Assembly (NCBI GenBank): GCA_963817025.1
Contig: CAWFML010000005.1
Coordinates: 310,001-374,000 of the forward strand
Reading direction: 5' to 3'
Length of the DNA stretch: 64,000 nucleotides
DNA from: JACMLC01 sp963817025
GTDB taxonomy: Bacteria > Acidobacteriota > Blastocatellia > Pyrinomonadales > Pyrinomonadaceae
Part shown: piece by piece, positions 25,416-32,123 of the stretch
Layout of the letters: every line of letters starts with the position of its first letter
Numbering within the stretch: position 1 is the stretch's first letter
Translations under genes and position numbers: made by a program
Notes under the pieces: generated by a model
Databases searched by the model: none
Told to the model about the DNA's origin: nothing
The model's input: the letters and a program-made list of their open reading frames with translations, nothing else

Positions 25416-26337
25416 GCTGTAGGAATGGGAGCAGACGCCCCAAGCTCAAGAGCACAAGGCCCGTCTTTTGTTCCGCACCCTTCTCTATTTGTTCGAGGTA
25501 GGGATAGAAGACAAGAAGCAGCGACTGCACTCCGTTGTAGACAAGGTGGATGATAAAGCACGGCAGCAGTTGCCCGGACAGAGCGCGCACCATCGTCAGT
25601 GTGAGGCTGAGAATGACTATCACTGTGATGACGCCGATATTATTTCTGTATTGATAAAAGTGTACGAATGAAAAGAGAAACGAGACGAGAATAACAGTCC
25701 AGACAGTGCCGATGGTCTTCTCAAACGCGGAATAGATGACGCCGCGATAAAGTATCTCTTCGACGAGCGGCGCTGTCGCTGCTGCCAGCACCGCCAGCGT
25801 AATACGTGTCGCAGTCGAGCTATGGATAAGCGCTTCGATGTCTGTCGGCGCGTCATTTCCGATGAGCTTTGCCACGATATAGCCCATGACATAGAGCGAC
25901 AGGGCCAGCCCCGCGCACGACCAGACGCCAAAACCTCTCCCCCAACTCCAACCGAGCGTGCGCCAGAATGGCCGCTTGCCCGCGCGCGTGACGATGGCCC
26001 ACGCAGCGACGAAGGTGACAAGGTGCGCAGGAATCATGCCCAGCACAGTGAGGAAAATAACTATCGGGTCTGACATTGCCAACTGCCCCACATTCTCCAT
26101 GCCCCTGTAGCGATAAATCACGTAAGGCAGGGCGATCATGTTCGGCAGCAGGATCAATACGACGAGGCTCAGCACCCAGAGACCGAGAGACGTAAGAGCC
26201 TCCATCCACGGCGTCGCCTGCGGCGGAGTGGCCGCAGTCGGCCTCGGCAGCGCGTCCGCCATCTCTGACAAACTCAATGGACGATCATGCGCAGGCTCAG
26301 GCGTTGCGACGGGTAACTGTTCATTCGATGTGCTCAC
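25405..26337 (-). CDS. CPBP-family intramembrane metalloprotease
   Basis: A polytopic membrane protein of about 310 residues with the CPBP (Abi, Rce1-like) motifs: APLVEEILYRGVIY (motif 1, EExxxR), FSFVHFYQY (motif 2) and IIHLVYNGVQSLLL (motif 3). These supply the glutamate and histidine residues of the intramembrane protease site. The start is uncertain. GTG at 26337 (VSTSNEQL) is given; a TTG at 26388 lies in the neighbouring family D repeat, and ATG 26262 is a shorter option. It overlaps the CrtI-like gene. The substrate is unknown; members process prenylated proteins, act in bacteriocin immunity or process peptides. Confidence 0.85.
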   Translation of the reverse strand: MSTSNEQLPVATPEPAHDRPLSLSEMADALPRPTAATPPQATPWMEALTSLGLWVLSLVVLILLPNMIALPYVIYRYRGMENVGQLAMSDPIVIFLTVLGMIPAHLVTFVAAWAIVTRAGKRPFWRTLGWSWGRGFGVWSCAGLALSLYVMGYIVAKLIGNDAPTDIEALIHSSTATRITLAVLAAATAPLVEEILYRGVIYSAFEKTIGTVWTVILVSFLFSFVHFYQYRNNIGVITVIVILSLTLTMVRALSGQLLPCFIIHLVYNGVQSLLLVFYPYLEQIEKGAEQKTGLVLLSLGRLLPFLQHGL

Positions 26338-26382
26338 GATAACTCGGAAGTGTAAGAGACTCCGGCAGAGGCGGTCAACCGC

Positions 26383-26526
26383 GAGCAAGGATAAAGGCAG
26401 AAGGCGGAAGGATGAAAGCGTGGCTCTTAAACATGACCGATGAAAGATGAAGAGAGAGCTATAGCAGATGACCGCTCATGCTTGAACAGCATTCTCTTCA
26501 TCCTTCCGCCTTCCGCCTTCATCCTT
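26383..26526. repeat. Family D element, copy 2
   Basis: It shares with 12690-12857 the core GATGAAAGCGTGGCTCTTAA, the word GATGACCGCTCATGCTTGAA and the closing CTCTTCATCCTTCCGCC. Arms are GCAAGGATAAAGGCAGAAGG and complement. Its core orientation relative to the flanking genes is opposite to copy 1. The arm encodes the last residues of the PlsC-like protein. Confidence 0.8.
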
Positions 26527-27351
26527 AAATCTCTGCGCCATCGTGTTCCAGACTTGCTGCATGAGGGCTTCCAGCTCTTCCTCTGAAAGGTCAGCGGTGG
26601 GAATCGGGGCATCCACATACATGTCTATCAGTCCGGGCCGAAAGATAATCGAGTCCGGCGGAAGAACGCGGCGCGTGCCGATGATGGTCACGGGGATGAT
26701 TGGAACTCCGGCCTGCATCGCCAGCTTGAAGCCGCCTTTTTTGAATGGATGCAGATAGCCGTCGCGCGAGCGCGTGCCTTCTGGAAAGACAAAAGCGCAG
26801 ATGCCTGTGTGAAGGTAGCTCGCGGCCCTCTGCATGCTGGCGACTGCATTGTGCGTCGAGCTGCGGTCAATCGGAATGTGGCCCGCGCGCGTCAGGTGCC
26901 AGCCCATAAAGGGGATGCGAAAGAGAATTTTTTTGGCGGCGATGCGAAGCTGTGCGGGCAAGTAGCCGAGCATCGCAGGAATGTCCATATAGCTCTGGTG
27001 CGACGAGAGGAAAACATAAGACGTGCCCGGCTCGATATGCTGCGCGCCATGCACGCGCACGCGCGCTCCGGCTGTGCGCGCAATCATCCGACACCAAACT
27101 CGCGCGCACCAGTGCTGCTTTCTGCCCGCAGGGTCATAGAGAGAAAGCGTCAGCGAGAGGCTGCCCATGACAAACGTGTAGAGATAGATGAGCGGGATGG
27201 CGACGGCTGAGTGTAGATAATTGAGCAGGCGCGGGCGACGCGGCGGCAGCGTGCGCGGAGCATCAAGCAGCGTGCGCGGAGCATCGAGAAGAACTTCGCT
27301 CGCATCTTTCTTCGTGGAAGATTCCGGCGCGACTGTGCTTTTCCCGTTCAC
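26476..27351 (-). CDS. plsC: 1-acyl-sn-glycerol-3-phosphate acyltransferase (PlsC family)
   Basis: A 291-residue membrane-associated acyltransferase that converts lysophosphatidic acid to phosphatidic acid in phospholipid synthesis. The catalytic HxxxxD motif is SSHQSYMDIPA, and the phosphate-binding motif is FPEGTRSRDGYLHPFKKGGF. A hydrophobic helix precedes the domain (VAIPLIYLYTFVMGSLSLT). An Asp/Leu/Pro-rich N-terminal stretch with a repeated LLDAPRTL lies outside the usual domain. The final residues (KDEGGRRKDEENAVQA) are encoded by the family D repeat arm, so the natural stop has been displaced. Confidence 0.92.
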   Translation of the reverse strand: MNGKSTVAPESSTKKDASEVLLDAPRTLLDAPRTLPPRRPRLLNYLHSAVAIPLIYLYTFVMGSLSLTLSLYDPAGRKQHWCARVWCRMIARTAGARVRVHGAQHIEPGTSYVFLSSHQSYMDIPAMLGYLPAQLRIAAKKILFRIPFMGWHLTRAGHIPIDRSSTHNAVASMQRAASYLHTGICAFVFPEGTRSRDGYLHPFKKGGFKLAMQAGVPIIPVTIIGTRRVLPPDSIIFRPGLIDMYVDAPIPTADLSEEELEALMQQVWNTMAQRFKDEGGRRKDEENAVQA

Positions 27352-27357
27352 GGATTC

Positions 27358-27624
27358 TTAAAGCGTCTCGAAAAATATCTCGTCCACGTAACACCAGCCC
27401 CACTCTTCACCCGGCTCAAGCGATTTCACAATCGGATGCTGCGTCGCGTGAAAGTGTTTGGTGGCGTGCTTGTTCTTTGAAGAATCGCAGCAGCCGACGT
27501 GGCCGCAGGATTCGCAGAGGCGCAGGTGAACCCATGTGTCGCCAATCCGCAGGCAATCTTCGCAGCCCTTTGCGCGCGGCTCGACAGGGCGTATCTGTTC
27601 CAGATGTATGCAGCTTGTCTCCAT
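27358..27624 (-). CDS. UBP-type zinc-finger protein
   Basis: An 88-residue protein that is almost entirely one UBP-type zinc finger. Cysteine and histidine ligands follow the family order: GCEDCLRIGD, LRLCESCGHVGCCDSSKNKH, ATKHFHATQHP and EWGWCYVDE. In eukaryotes this fold binds the C-terminal tail of ubiquitin, whereas bacterial standalone versions have no established role. It sits six bases downstream of a hypothetical pirin operon neighbour (pirin) and just before plsC on the same strand, so all three may be co-transcribed. Confidence 0.88.
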   Translation of the reverse strand: METSCIHLEQIRPVEPRAKGCEDCLRIGDTWVHLRLCESCGHVGCCDSSKNKHATKHFHATQHPIVKSLEPGEEWGWCYVDEIFFETL

Positions 27625-27635
27625 CTCGGTTCCCC

Positions 27636-28334
27636 TTATGGCAGGTCAATCAGGATGATCTCCGACGCCTCAAGAGCCTTGAGCTTCAAAGCCTGCTCTT
27701 CTGAGACTCTGGCCTGATCGCCCTTTGCGAGAGCGTTGCCGTTGATCTCTATCTGGCCGCTAATGACGAACAGGTATGCGCGCCTCTGCTGGTCGAGGTC
27801 ATGCGTCAATTCATCGCCGGGATTCATGGAAGAGACGTAAAAGGTCGTGTCCTGATGGACTTTGACAGTCCCTTGCATGTCCTGTCCTGAAGCGACTGCG
27901 AGCAGGCGGCCCATGCGCTGCTCTTTCGTAAAGCGCAGTTGTTCGTAAGATGGCGGAAGACCTTTGACAGCCGGAGTAATCCACATTTGCAGCAGATGAA
28001 CGGGCTGCTCTGAGGACGGATTGTATTCCGAATGTCGTATGCCCGTGCCCGCGCTCATGCGCTGGACTTCGCCGGGCCTGATGCGGTCTGAGCCGCCCGT
28101 GCTGTCCTTGTGCTCAAGCTCTCCTTCGAGGATATACGTGATGATTTCCATCTCGCTGTGCGCGTGCGTGGGAAAGCCGGAAGAGGGCTGCACCACATCG
28201 TCATTGAAAACGCGCAACGGCCCGAAGCTCATATTGCGCGGGTCATAGTAATGGTCAAAACTGAAATGCCAGTAGGTCGAGAGCCAATCGCTCTCGAAAT
28301 GGTAACGCTGCTCGTTCTTGATAACTTCAATCAT
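27636..28334 (-). CDS. Pirin family protein
   Basis: A 232-residue bicupin of the pirin (YhhW-like) family. The N-terminal cupin has the metal-binding HAHSEMEIITYILEG, with a further His in GTGIRHSEYN. Family motifs PLRVFNDDVVQPSSGFPTHA and QMWITPAVKGLPPSYEQ are clear. The start at 28334 (MIEVIKNEQ) is chosen because a GGGAG ribosome binding site lies seven bases upstream; an upstream in-frame start lies within the family C repeat and would produce a repeat-derived leader. Some family members are quercetin 2,3-dioxygenases; the substrate here is unknown. Confidence 0.9.
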   Translation of the reverse strand: MIEVIKNEQRYHFESDWLSTYWHFSFDHYYDPRNMSFGPLRVFNDDVVQPSSGFPTHAHSEMEIITYILEGELEHKDSTGGSDRIRPGEVQRMSAGTGIRHSEYNPSSEQPVHLLQMWITPAVKGLPPSYEQLRFTKEQRMGRLLAVASGQDMQGTVKVHQDTTFYVSSMNPGDELTHDLDQQRRAYLFVISGQIEINGNALAKGDQARVSEEQALKLKALEASEIILIDLP

Positions 28335-28352
28335 TGATTGCTCCCTTAGATA

Positions 28353-28429
28353 ATGCAAAATTAAAAATGTAAAATGCAAAATGCATGAAGACTCTTAAAT
28401 TTTGCATTTTACATTTTTAATTTTGCATT
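28353..28429. repeat. Family C hairpin, copy 2
   Basis: ATGCAAAATTAAAAATGTAA and following face the complement TTTTGCATTTTACATTTTTA, ending at 28429. It is nearly identical in its arms to 9571-9650 and 44371-44447. The stop codon of the NUDIX gene (28417-28419) lies inside its right arm. Confidence 0.85.
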
Positions 28430-28986
28430 ACCTCCAGCCCGCCGAGGCCGAGACGTTGCGCGGCCAGCATCAGTCCGATGATGGTTTTGGCGTCTTCAAT
28501 CTCGCCGTCCGAAATCATCTCCATCGCCCGCGAGAAAGAGAGACGCACGACGTTCAGGTATTCATCGTCGTCAAGATTCTGCTCCGTCTCGGTCAATTCC
28601 GTAGCCAGATAAACCCACATCTTCTCTTCCAGAAAACCGGGCGAGACGTAAAACTCCGTCAGCTTCTCAAGACGGCCCGCGCGTGCGCCGATCTCTTCTT
28701 CAAGCTCGCGCGCCGCTCCAACCTCCGGCCTCTCCGGCGGCGTGAGAGTTCCGGCAGGAGCTTCCAGCAGGTAACGCACAGCCGGATGCCTGTACTGCCG
28801 TACAAGGGCCACTGTCCCGTCATCGAAGACAGGAATGATGACCGCGCTGCCCGGATGATGAACTATCTCGCGCTTGTAAACTTGCCCGCCTTCACGAATC
28901 GTCGCCACGGAAACGTCGAAGACGCGCCCGTGATAAATCTCTTCGGTAGAGATAATTTCGGGAGCTTCTGTCTCAGGTGTCGCCAT
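28417..28986 (-). CDS. NUDIX hydrolase, ADP-ribose pyrophosphatase-like
   Basis: A 189-residue NUDIX enzyme. The Nudix box is complete: GTLTPPERPEVGAARELEEE followed by IGA, matching GX5EX7REUXEEXGU. Upstream VRQYRHPAVRYLLEAPAG is typical of ADP-ribose/ADP-sugar pyrophosphatases, which hydrolyse ADP-ribose to AMP and ribose 5-phosphate. The last residues (EVMQN) are encoded by the family C repeat. A macro-domain protein of related ADP-ribose metabolism lies about 2.5 kb away, but there is no operon link. Confidence 0.9.
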   Translation of the reverse strand: MATPETEAPEIISTEEIYHGRVFDVSVATIREGGQVYKREIVHHPGSAVIIPVFDDGTVALVRQYRHPAVRYLLEAPAGTLTPPERPEVGAARELEEEIGARAGRLEKLTEFYVSPGFLEEKMWVYLATELTETEQNLDDDEYLNVVRLSFSRAMEMISDGEIEDAKTIIGLMLAAQRLGLGGLEVMQN

Positions 28987-29104
28987 AAATAAAAATCCCC
29001 TGCACGTCTCTTAAACTGAGCTGTCATCTGAAATTGTCTTCTGAGCATATAGCAGCCTTCCAGATATATTCAAGAAGAGACGGTCGGCTTAAATCGAATG
29101 CTGC

Positions 29105-29110
29105 TATAAT
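29105..29110 (+). promoter_or_regulatory. Candidate -10 box for a leaderless DUF393 transcript
   Basis: TATAAT ends only 8 bases before the ATG at 29119, so transcription would begin at or next to the start codon. No ribosome binding site is visible. No good -35 is seen. Confidence 0.35.
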
Positions 29111-29118
29111 TGGAACTG

Positions 29119-29535
29119 ATGGCATCGAGTAGAAAAGCTGAACGGATAGAAGTTTACACGGACGGCGAATGCCCTTTGTGCAAGTGGATGCGCGCGAAGG
29201 TCGAGCCGTTTGATAGGGACGGGCGCATCGAATGGCTCAACTACCGCGACCCGCTAATTCTCAAGCGCGCCGCGCCGCATACTTTCGCAGAGCTGAACGA
29301 AGAAATGCATGTCCGTAATGCTGCGGGCCAATGGTCGAGCGGGTACGGCGGATGGATAGAAGTTTTGAGAGTCCTGCGCGGGTGGCGCTGGGTTGCGCCG
29401 GTTCTGGGCCTCTGGCCTTTGACAAGTCTCGGCCCTGTCTTTTACGGCTGGCTCGCGCGTCGTCGCTACAAACTTTTCGGCGTCCCGCCGCCCTGCGATG
29501 CGGACGGCGTCTGCTCGCTCCACGCGCCAAAATAA
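29119..29535 (+). CDS. DUF393 (DCC family) thiol-disulfide oxidoreductase-like protein
   Basis: A 138-residue protein of the DCC/DUF393 family with the family motif YTDGECPLCKW near the N-terminus (a CxxC within a thioredoxin-like fold) and a C-terminal hydrophobic region (VAPVLGLWPLTSLGPVFYGW). The ATG at 29119 is preferred over an in-frame TTG three codons upstream. It has no operon partner: the NUDIX gene is divergent and the next gene follows a family A repeat. The redox partner is unknown. Confidence 0.85.
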   Translation: MASSRKAERIEVYTDGECPLCKWMRAKVEPFDRDGRIEWLNYRDPLILKRAAPHTFAELNEEMHVRNAAGQWSSGYGGWIEVLRVLRGWRWVAPVLGLWPLTSLGPVFYGWLARRRYKLFGVPPPCDADGVCSLHAPK

Positions 29536-29625
29536 GGCAAAAGGTAAAAGGCAAAAGGTAAAAGTGAAGATGGCTTGAATGCTAATCTTACTTTTACCTT
29601 TTGCCTTTTACCTTTTGCCTTTTCA
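29535..29625. repeat. Family A intergenic hairpin
   Basis: AAGGCAAAAGGTAAAAGGCA and following (29535-29563) faces TTACTTTTACCTTTTGCCTT (within 29588-29625). It starts at the stop codon of the DUF393 gene. A strong stem with a loop of about 25 bases is possible. Confidence 0.8.
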
Positions 29626-29772
29626 AGCCACCTTCGCGCCTTTTCGAGCATCTTAGAGATGCGCTAAATTCTGTGGCAAGCGGGTCTGAAAACAGCGCAG
29701 ATTTTTGCAGTGGACTCATTTTATCATCATGGTTCGTCTCGGAATTTCTCTGAGACAGGGAAGAAGGAAGAT

Positions 29773-30516
29773 ATGTTGAAGACAAGAAATTTTGTGACCG
29801 TCCTCATGGCTCTTATCCTCGCAGTGGCCGCCGTGCTGGTCATTCCGTCGAAGGCGGGAGCTGCAACCGACAACAAGGGAAAAGCCGGGAAGCCGGAGAT
29901 TCAGGAAGCTCTTAATCTGGCCGTGCTGATTCAGGACGATCTGACTTCACAGGTCGGCAACGAGTTGAAAGTGACGGGCGAATTTATCCGCTCATTACCG
30001 GCAGGCTCGCGCGTCATGGTCGGCTATATCACGAGCGGATCGCTTCAGGTGCGGCAGAAATTTACGGATGATCTGGACAAGGCCGCGCGCTCTTTGCGTC
30101 TGCCGCTGGCGACCGATTCGGCATCTCCTTATAATCCGTATGTCGAAGTCATAGAGGCCCTGCGCCGCTTTGATTCGGACAATCAAAATCGCAATGCGAT
30201 ACTTTTGATCTCGGATGGTTTGGATGTCTCGCGCGGCTTTGATTCGACTGCTGCGGGACAGACGCTCGACCTCGGAAGAGCTATCCGCGAAGCCAATAAG
30301 CGCAATGTTGCCGTCTATTCTTTCTATGCGCCGTCAGTCGGTTTGACGAGCTGGAATCGCACGGCTGCCAGCTACGGCCAAAGCTCTCTGAATCGTCTCT
30401 CGGATGAGACGGGCGGCAAGGCTTTCTTTCAGGGAACGACAGGCTTTGTGACTTTCGATGGCTACTTTAAACGGCTGCGCGAGACGCTTAACGAGCAGTA
30501 TGCCAAAGCCTACTAA
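29773..30516 (+). CDS. Secreted VWA-like protein
   Basis: A 247-residue exported protein. The start at 29773 has an AAGGAAG ribosome binding site and yields a signal peptide (VTVLMALILAVAAVLVIPSK, cleavage near AGAA). The remainder resembles a VWA fold: NLAVLIQDDLTSQVGNELKV in place of the usual DxSxS loop, AILLISDGLDVSRGFDST, and a late SDETGGKAFFQG as in acidobacterial VWFA-related proteins. The metal site is degenerate (IQDDLTS), so metal binding may be lost. A strong terminator follows the gene. Confidence 0.78.
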   Translation: MLKTRNFVTVLMALILAVAAVLVIPSKAGAATDNKGKAGKPEIQEALNLAVLIQDDLTSQVGNELKVTGEFIRSLPAGSRVMVGYITSGSLQVRQKFTDDLDKAARSLRLPLATDSASPYNPYVEVIEALRRFDSDNQNRNAILLISDGLDVSRGFDSTAAGQTLDLGRAIREANKRNVAVYSFYAPSVGLTSWNRTAASYGQSSLNRLSDETGGKAFFQGTTGFVTFDGYFKRLRETLNEQYAKAY

Positions 30517-30599
30517 ATCGCTTCCGGCTTGAAGTGCAGCGGGGCGCGCAAGCACTGGAAATAAGGCGTGACAAAAACACACGCTCTCGGATAAAGTTA

Positions 30600-30643
30600 C
30601 ACTCCGTCGAGGGGCAAAATGCCCTTCGACGGAGTTTTCTTTT
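30600..30643 (+). terminator. Rho-independent terminator
   Basis: ACTCCGTCGAGGGGC and GCCCTTCGACGGAGT form a 15-bp stem with one wobble around AAAAT, followed by TTTCTTTT. It lies about 85 bases after the VWA-like gene and is a conventional terminator unlike the word-repeat hairpins. Confidence 0.85.
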
Positions 30644-30774
30644 GGACCACAAAAAAATTTTGCCGCCGGTTGCCGTGCAATGGTAAAGTTAGCAACTGTT
30701 TCAGACAGCCGACAGGGAAGAGGCCACCTTTCAACCTGAAAATTCGCCGCAGGCGTTAAAAAGCTTGCACGCAT

Positions 30775-31122
30775 ATGAAGCCCAATACCGGACGCGAATA
30801 TTGTCTCATCGTCGAGGGCGCATACCTCTCTGAATCCGAAGCCGAACACGCCTTGCGCGACCCGTTCATCGAAGATTGGGTCGAGCAGACCGGCCACTTT
30901 CGCATACACAACATGGGCGACATAGAGGTCACGCCCGGCGTTGCGCTCGGCATGCTCGGCGTTCTGCTGCTTGACGACCGCCTGTTTGAAATCGCCAGCG
31001 TAGACCCTGAGCACCCGCTCACGGAACACAAAGCGAAGGGCATCGCAGAAGCCCTCCGCCGTCAGGCCATGTTCGACGAAATCAAGGTCGAGCCGCGCGA
31101 GGAATGGGACGAAGCAGAATGA
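30775..31122 (+). CDS. Hypothetical protein (115 aa)
   Basis: An acidic soluble protein starting MKPNTGREYCLIVEGAYLSE. It contains no recognised domain. A central segment with GMLGVLLLDDRLFEIASVDP may be a helix-strand pair. It overlaps the next gene by 4 bases (ATGA), so the two are translationally coupled and are likely functionally linked. No ribosome binding site is obvious. Confidence 0.65.
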   Translation: MKPNTGREYCLIVEGAYLSESEAEHALRDPFIEDWVEQTGHFRIHNMGDIEVTPGVALGMLGVLLLDDRLFEIASVDPEHPLTEHKAKGIAEALRRQAMFDEIKVEPREEWDEAE

Positions 31123-31391
31123 CGACCCTCTGGCTGGCGGGATTGTCGGCGGGTTTGCTTGAGCAGGCTGCGGCCATCGTCGGCGCATGCCTCGTCCTGC
31201 TGGCGTATGCCCTGCAACGCTTCAAACGCATCTCCGGTGAAAGCGCACTGTATCTCACCTTTAATTTTATCGGCGGCGCGCTGCTCTGCTGGGCCGCCAT
31301 CAGCACCGGGCAGATAGGTTTTATTATTCTTGAAGGAGCATGGGCTTTGATTAGCCTGTTCAGCCTCTGGCAGCTTTGGCGGGCTGAATAG
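31119..31391 (+). CDS. Small membrane protein, CBU_0592-like
   Basis: A 90-residue protein with three hydrophobic helices (AAAIVGACLVLLAYALQRF, ALYLTFNFIGGALLCWAAI, FIILEGAWALISLFSLWQL). The composition and the YLTFNFIGG segment resemble the small CBU_0592-type membrane family. The start at 31119 overlaps the upstream gene's stop. The role is unknown. Confidence 0.75.
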   Translation: MTTLWLAGLSAGLLEQAAAIVGACLVLLAYALQRFKRISGESALYLTFNFIGGALLCWAAISTGQIGFIILEGAWALISLFSLWQLWRAE

Positions 31392-31432
31392 GATTGATTT
31401 CAAAACATTACGTCTTCTGTGGCTAAGGCTTT

Positions 31433-31993
31433 ATGGCTTCTGATTTCGCTTCGCAGAATTTTCTGGATGGTCGCGTGGTCGTGCTTGCGGATGACATCAC
31501 GCGGCAGGAGGTTGATGCTATTGTCAACGCCGCCAACTCGACCTTGTCGGGCGGAGGCGGGGTGGACGGCGCGATTCATCGTGCGGGCGGGGCGCAGATT
31601 CTGGAAGAGTGCAGGGAGATTCGCCGCGCGCAGTACACGGAAGGCTTGCCGACGGGCGAGGCCGTCATCACGACGGGAGGCAATCTGCACGCGCGTCATG
31701 TGATACATACTGTTGGACCAATCTACGGGCACGCGGGCGGGCGCGAGGCCGAACTGCTCGCGGCCTGTTATCGCAACTCGCTCGCGCTCGCGGTCGCGCG
31801 CGGCCTCTCGTCAATCGCATTTCCTTCAATCTCCACAGGCGCATACGGCTACCCGCGAGATGAAGCGGCGGTTGTTTCCTCACAGGCGATCAGAAAATTT
31901 CTCGCAAGCGACGGTCAGCTAACGGAAATCCGTCTGGTCTTCTTTCAACCACGCGACGCCGCAGCGTTTCTCAAAAATCACAGGTTCGTTTAA
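31433..31993 (+). CDS. ymdB: Macro-domain O-acetyl-ADP-ribose deacetylase-like protein
   Basis: A 186-residue macro domain of the YmdB/MacroD type. Key segments are DITRQEVDAIVNAANSTLSG (conserved Asn), GGGGVDGAIHRAGG, ARHVIHTVGPIYG and SIAFPSISTGAYGYPRDEAA. The family removes acetyl or ADP-ribosyl groups from O-acetyl-ADP-ribose or modified proteins. It lies alone after the small membrane protein gene, about 130 bases before glycogen phosphorylase. Confidence 0.92.
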   Translation: MASDFASQNFLDGRVVVLADDITRQEVDAIVNAANSTLSGGGGVDGAIHRAGGAQILEECREIRRAQYTEGLPTGEAVITTGGNLHARHVIHTVGPIYGHAGGREAELLAACYRNSLALAVARGLSSIAFPSISTGAYGYPRDEAAVVSSQAIRKFLASDGQLTEIRLVFFQPRDAAAFLKNHRFV

Positions 31994-32091
31994 GCTAGCA
32001 GGGTTCGGAGTTTGATTCGGTTTTCGGCTTTGCGACTTCAATACGAATCTTGTTCCATCGCCTTCAATTCCGGTGCTCGACTCTAAACTTT

Positions 32092-32097
32092 TATAAT
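32092..32097 (+). promoter_or_regulatory. Candidate -10 box upstream of glycogen phosphorylase
   Basis: TATAAT ends 26 bases before the ATG at 32124, giving a short leader. The -35 region is not recognisable. Confidence 0.35.
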
Positions 32098-32123
32098 CTG
32101 ACTATTGCAGGATAAGTTTACTG

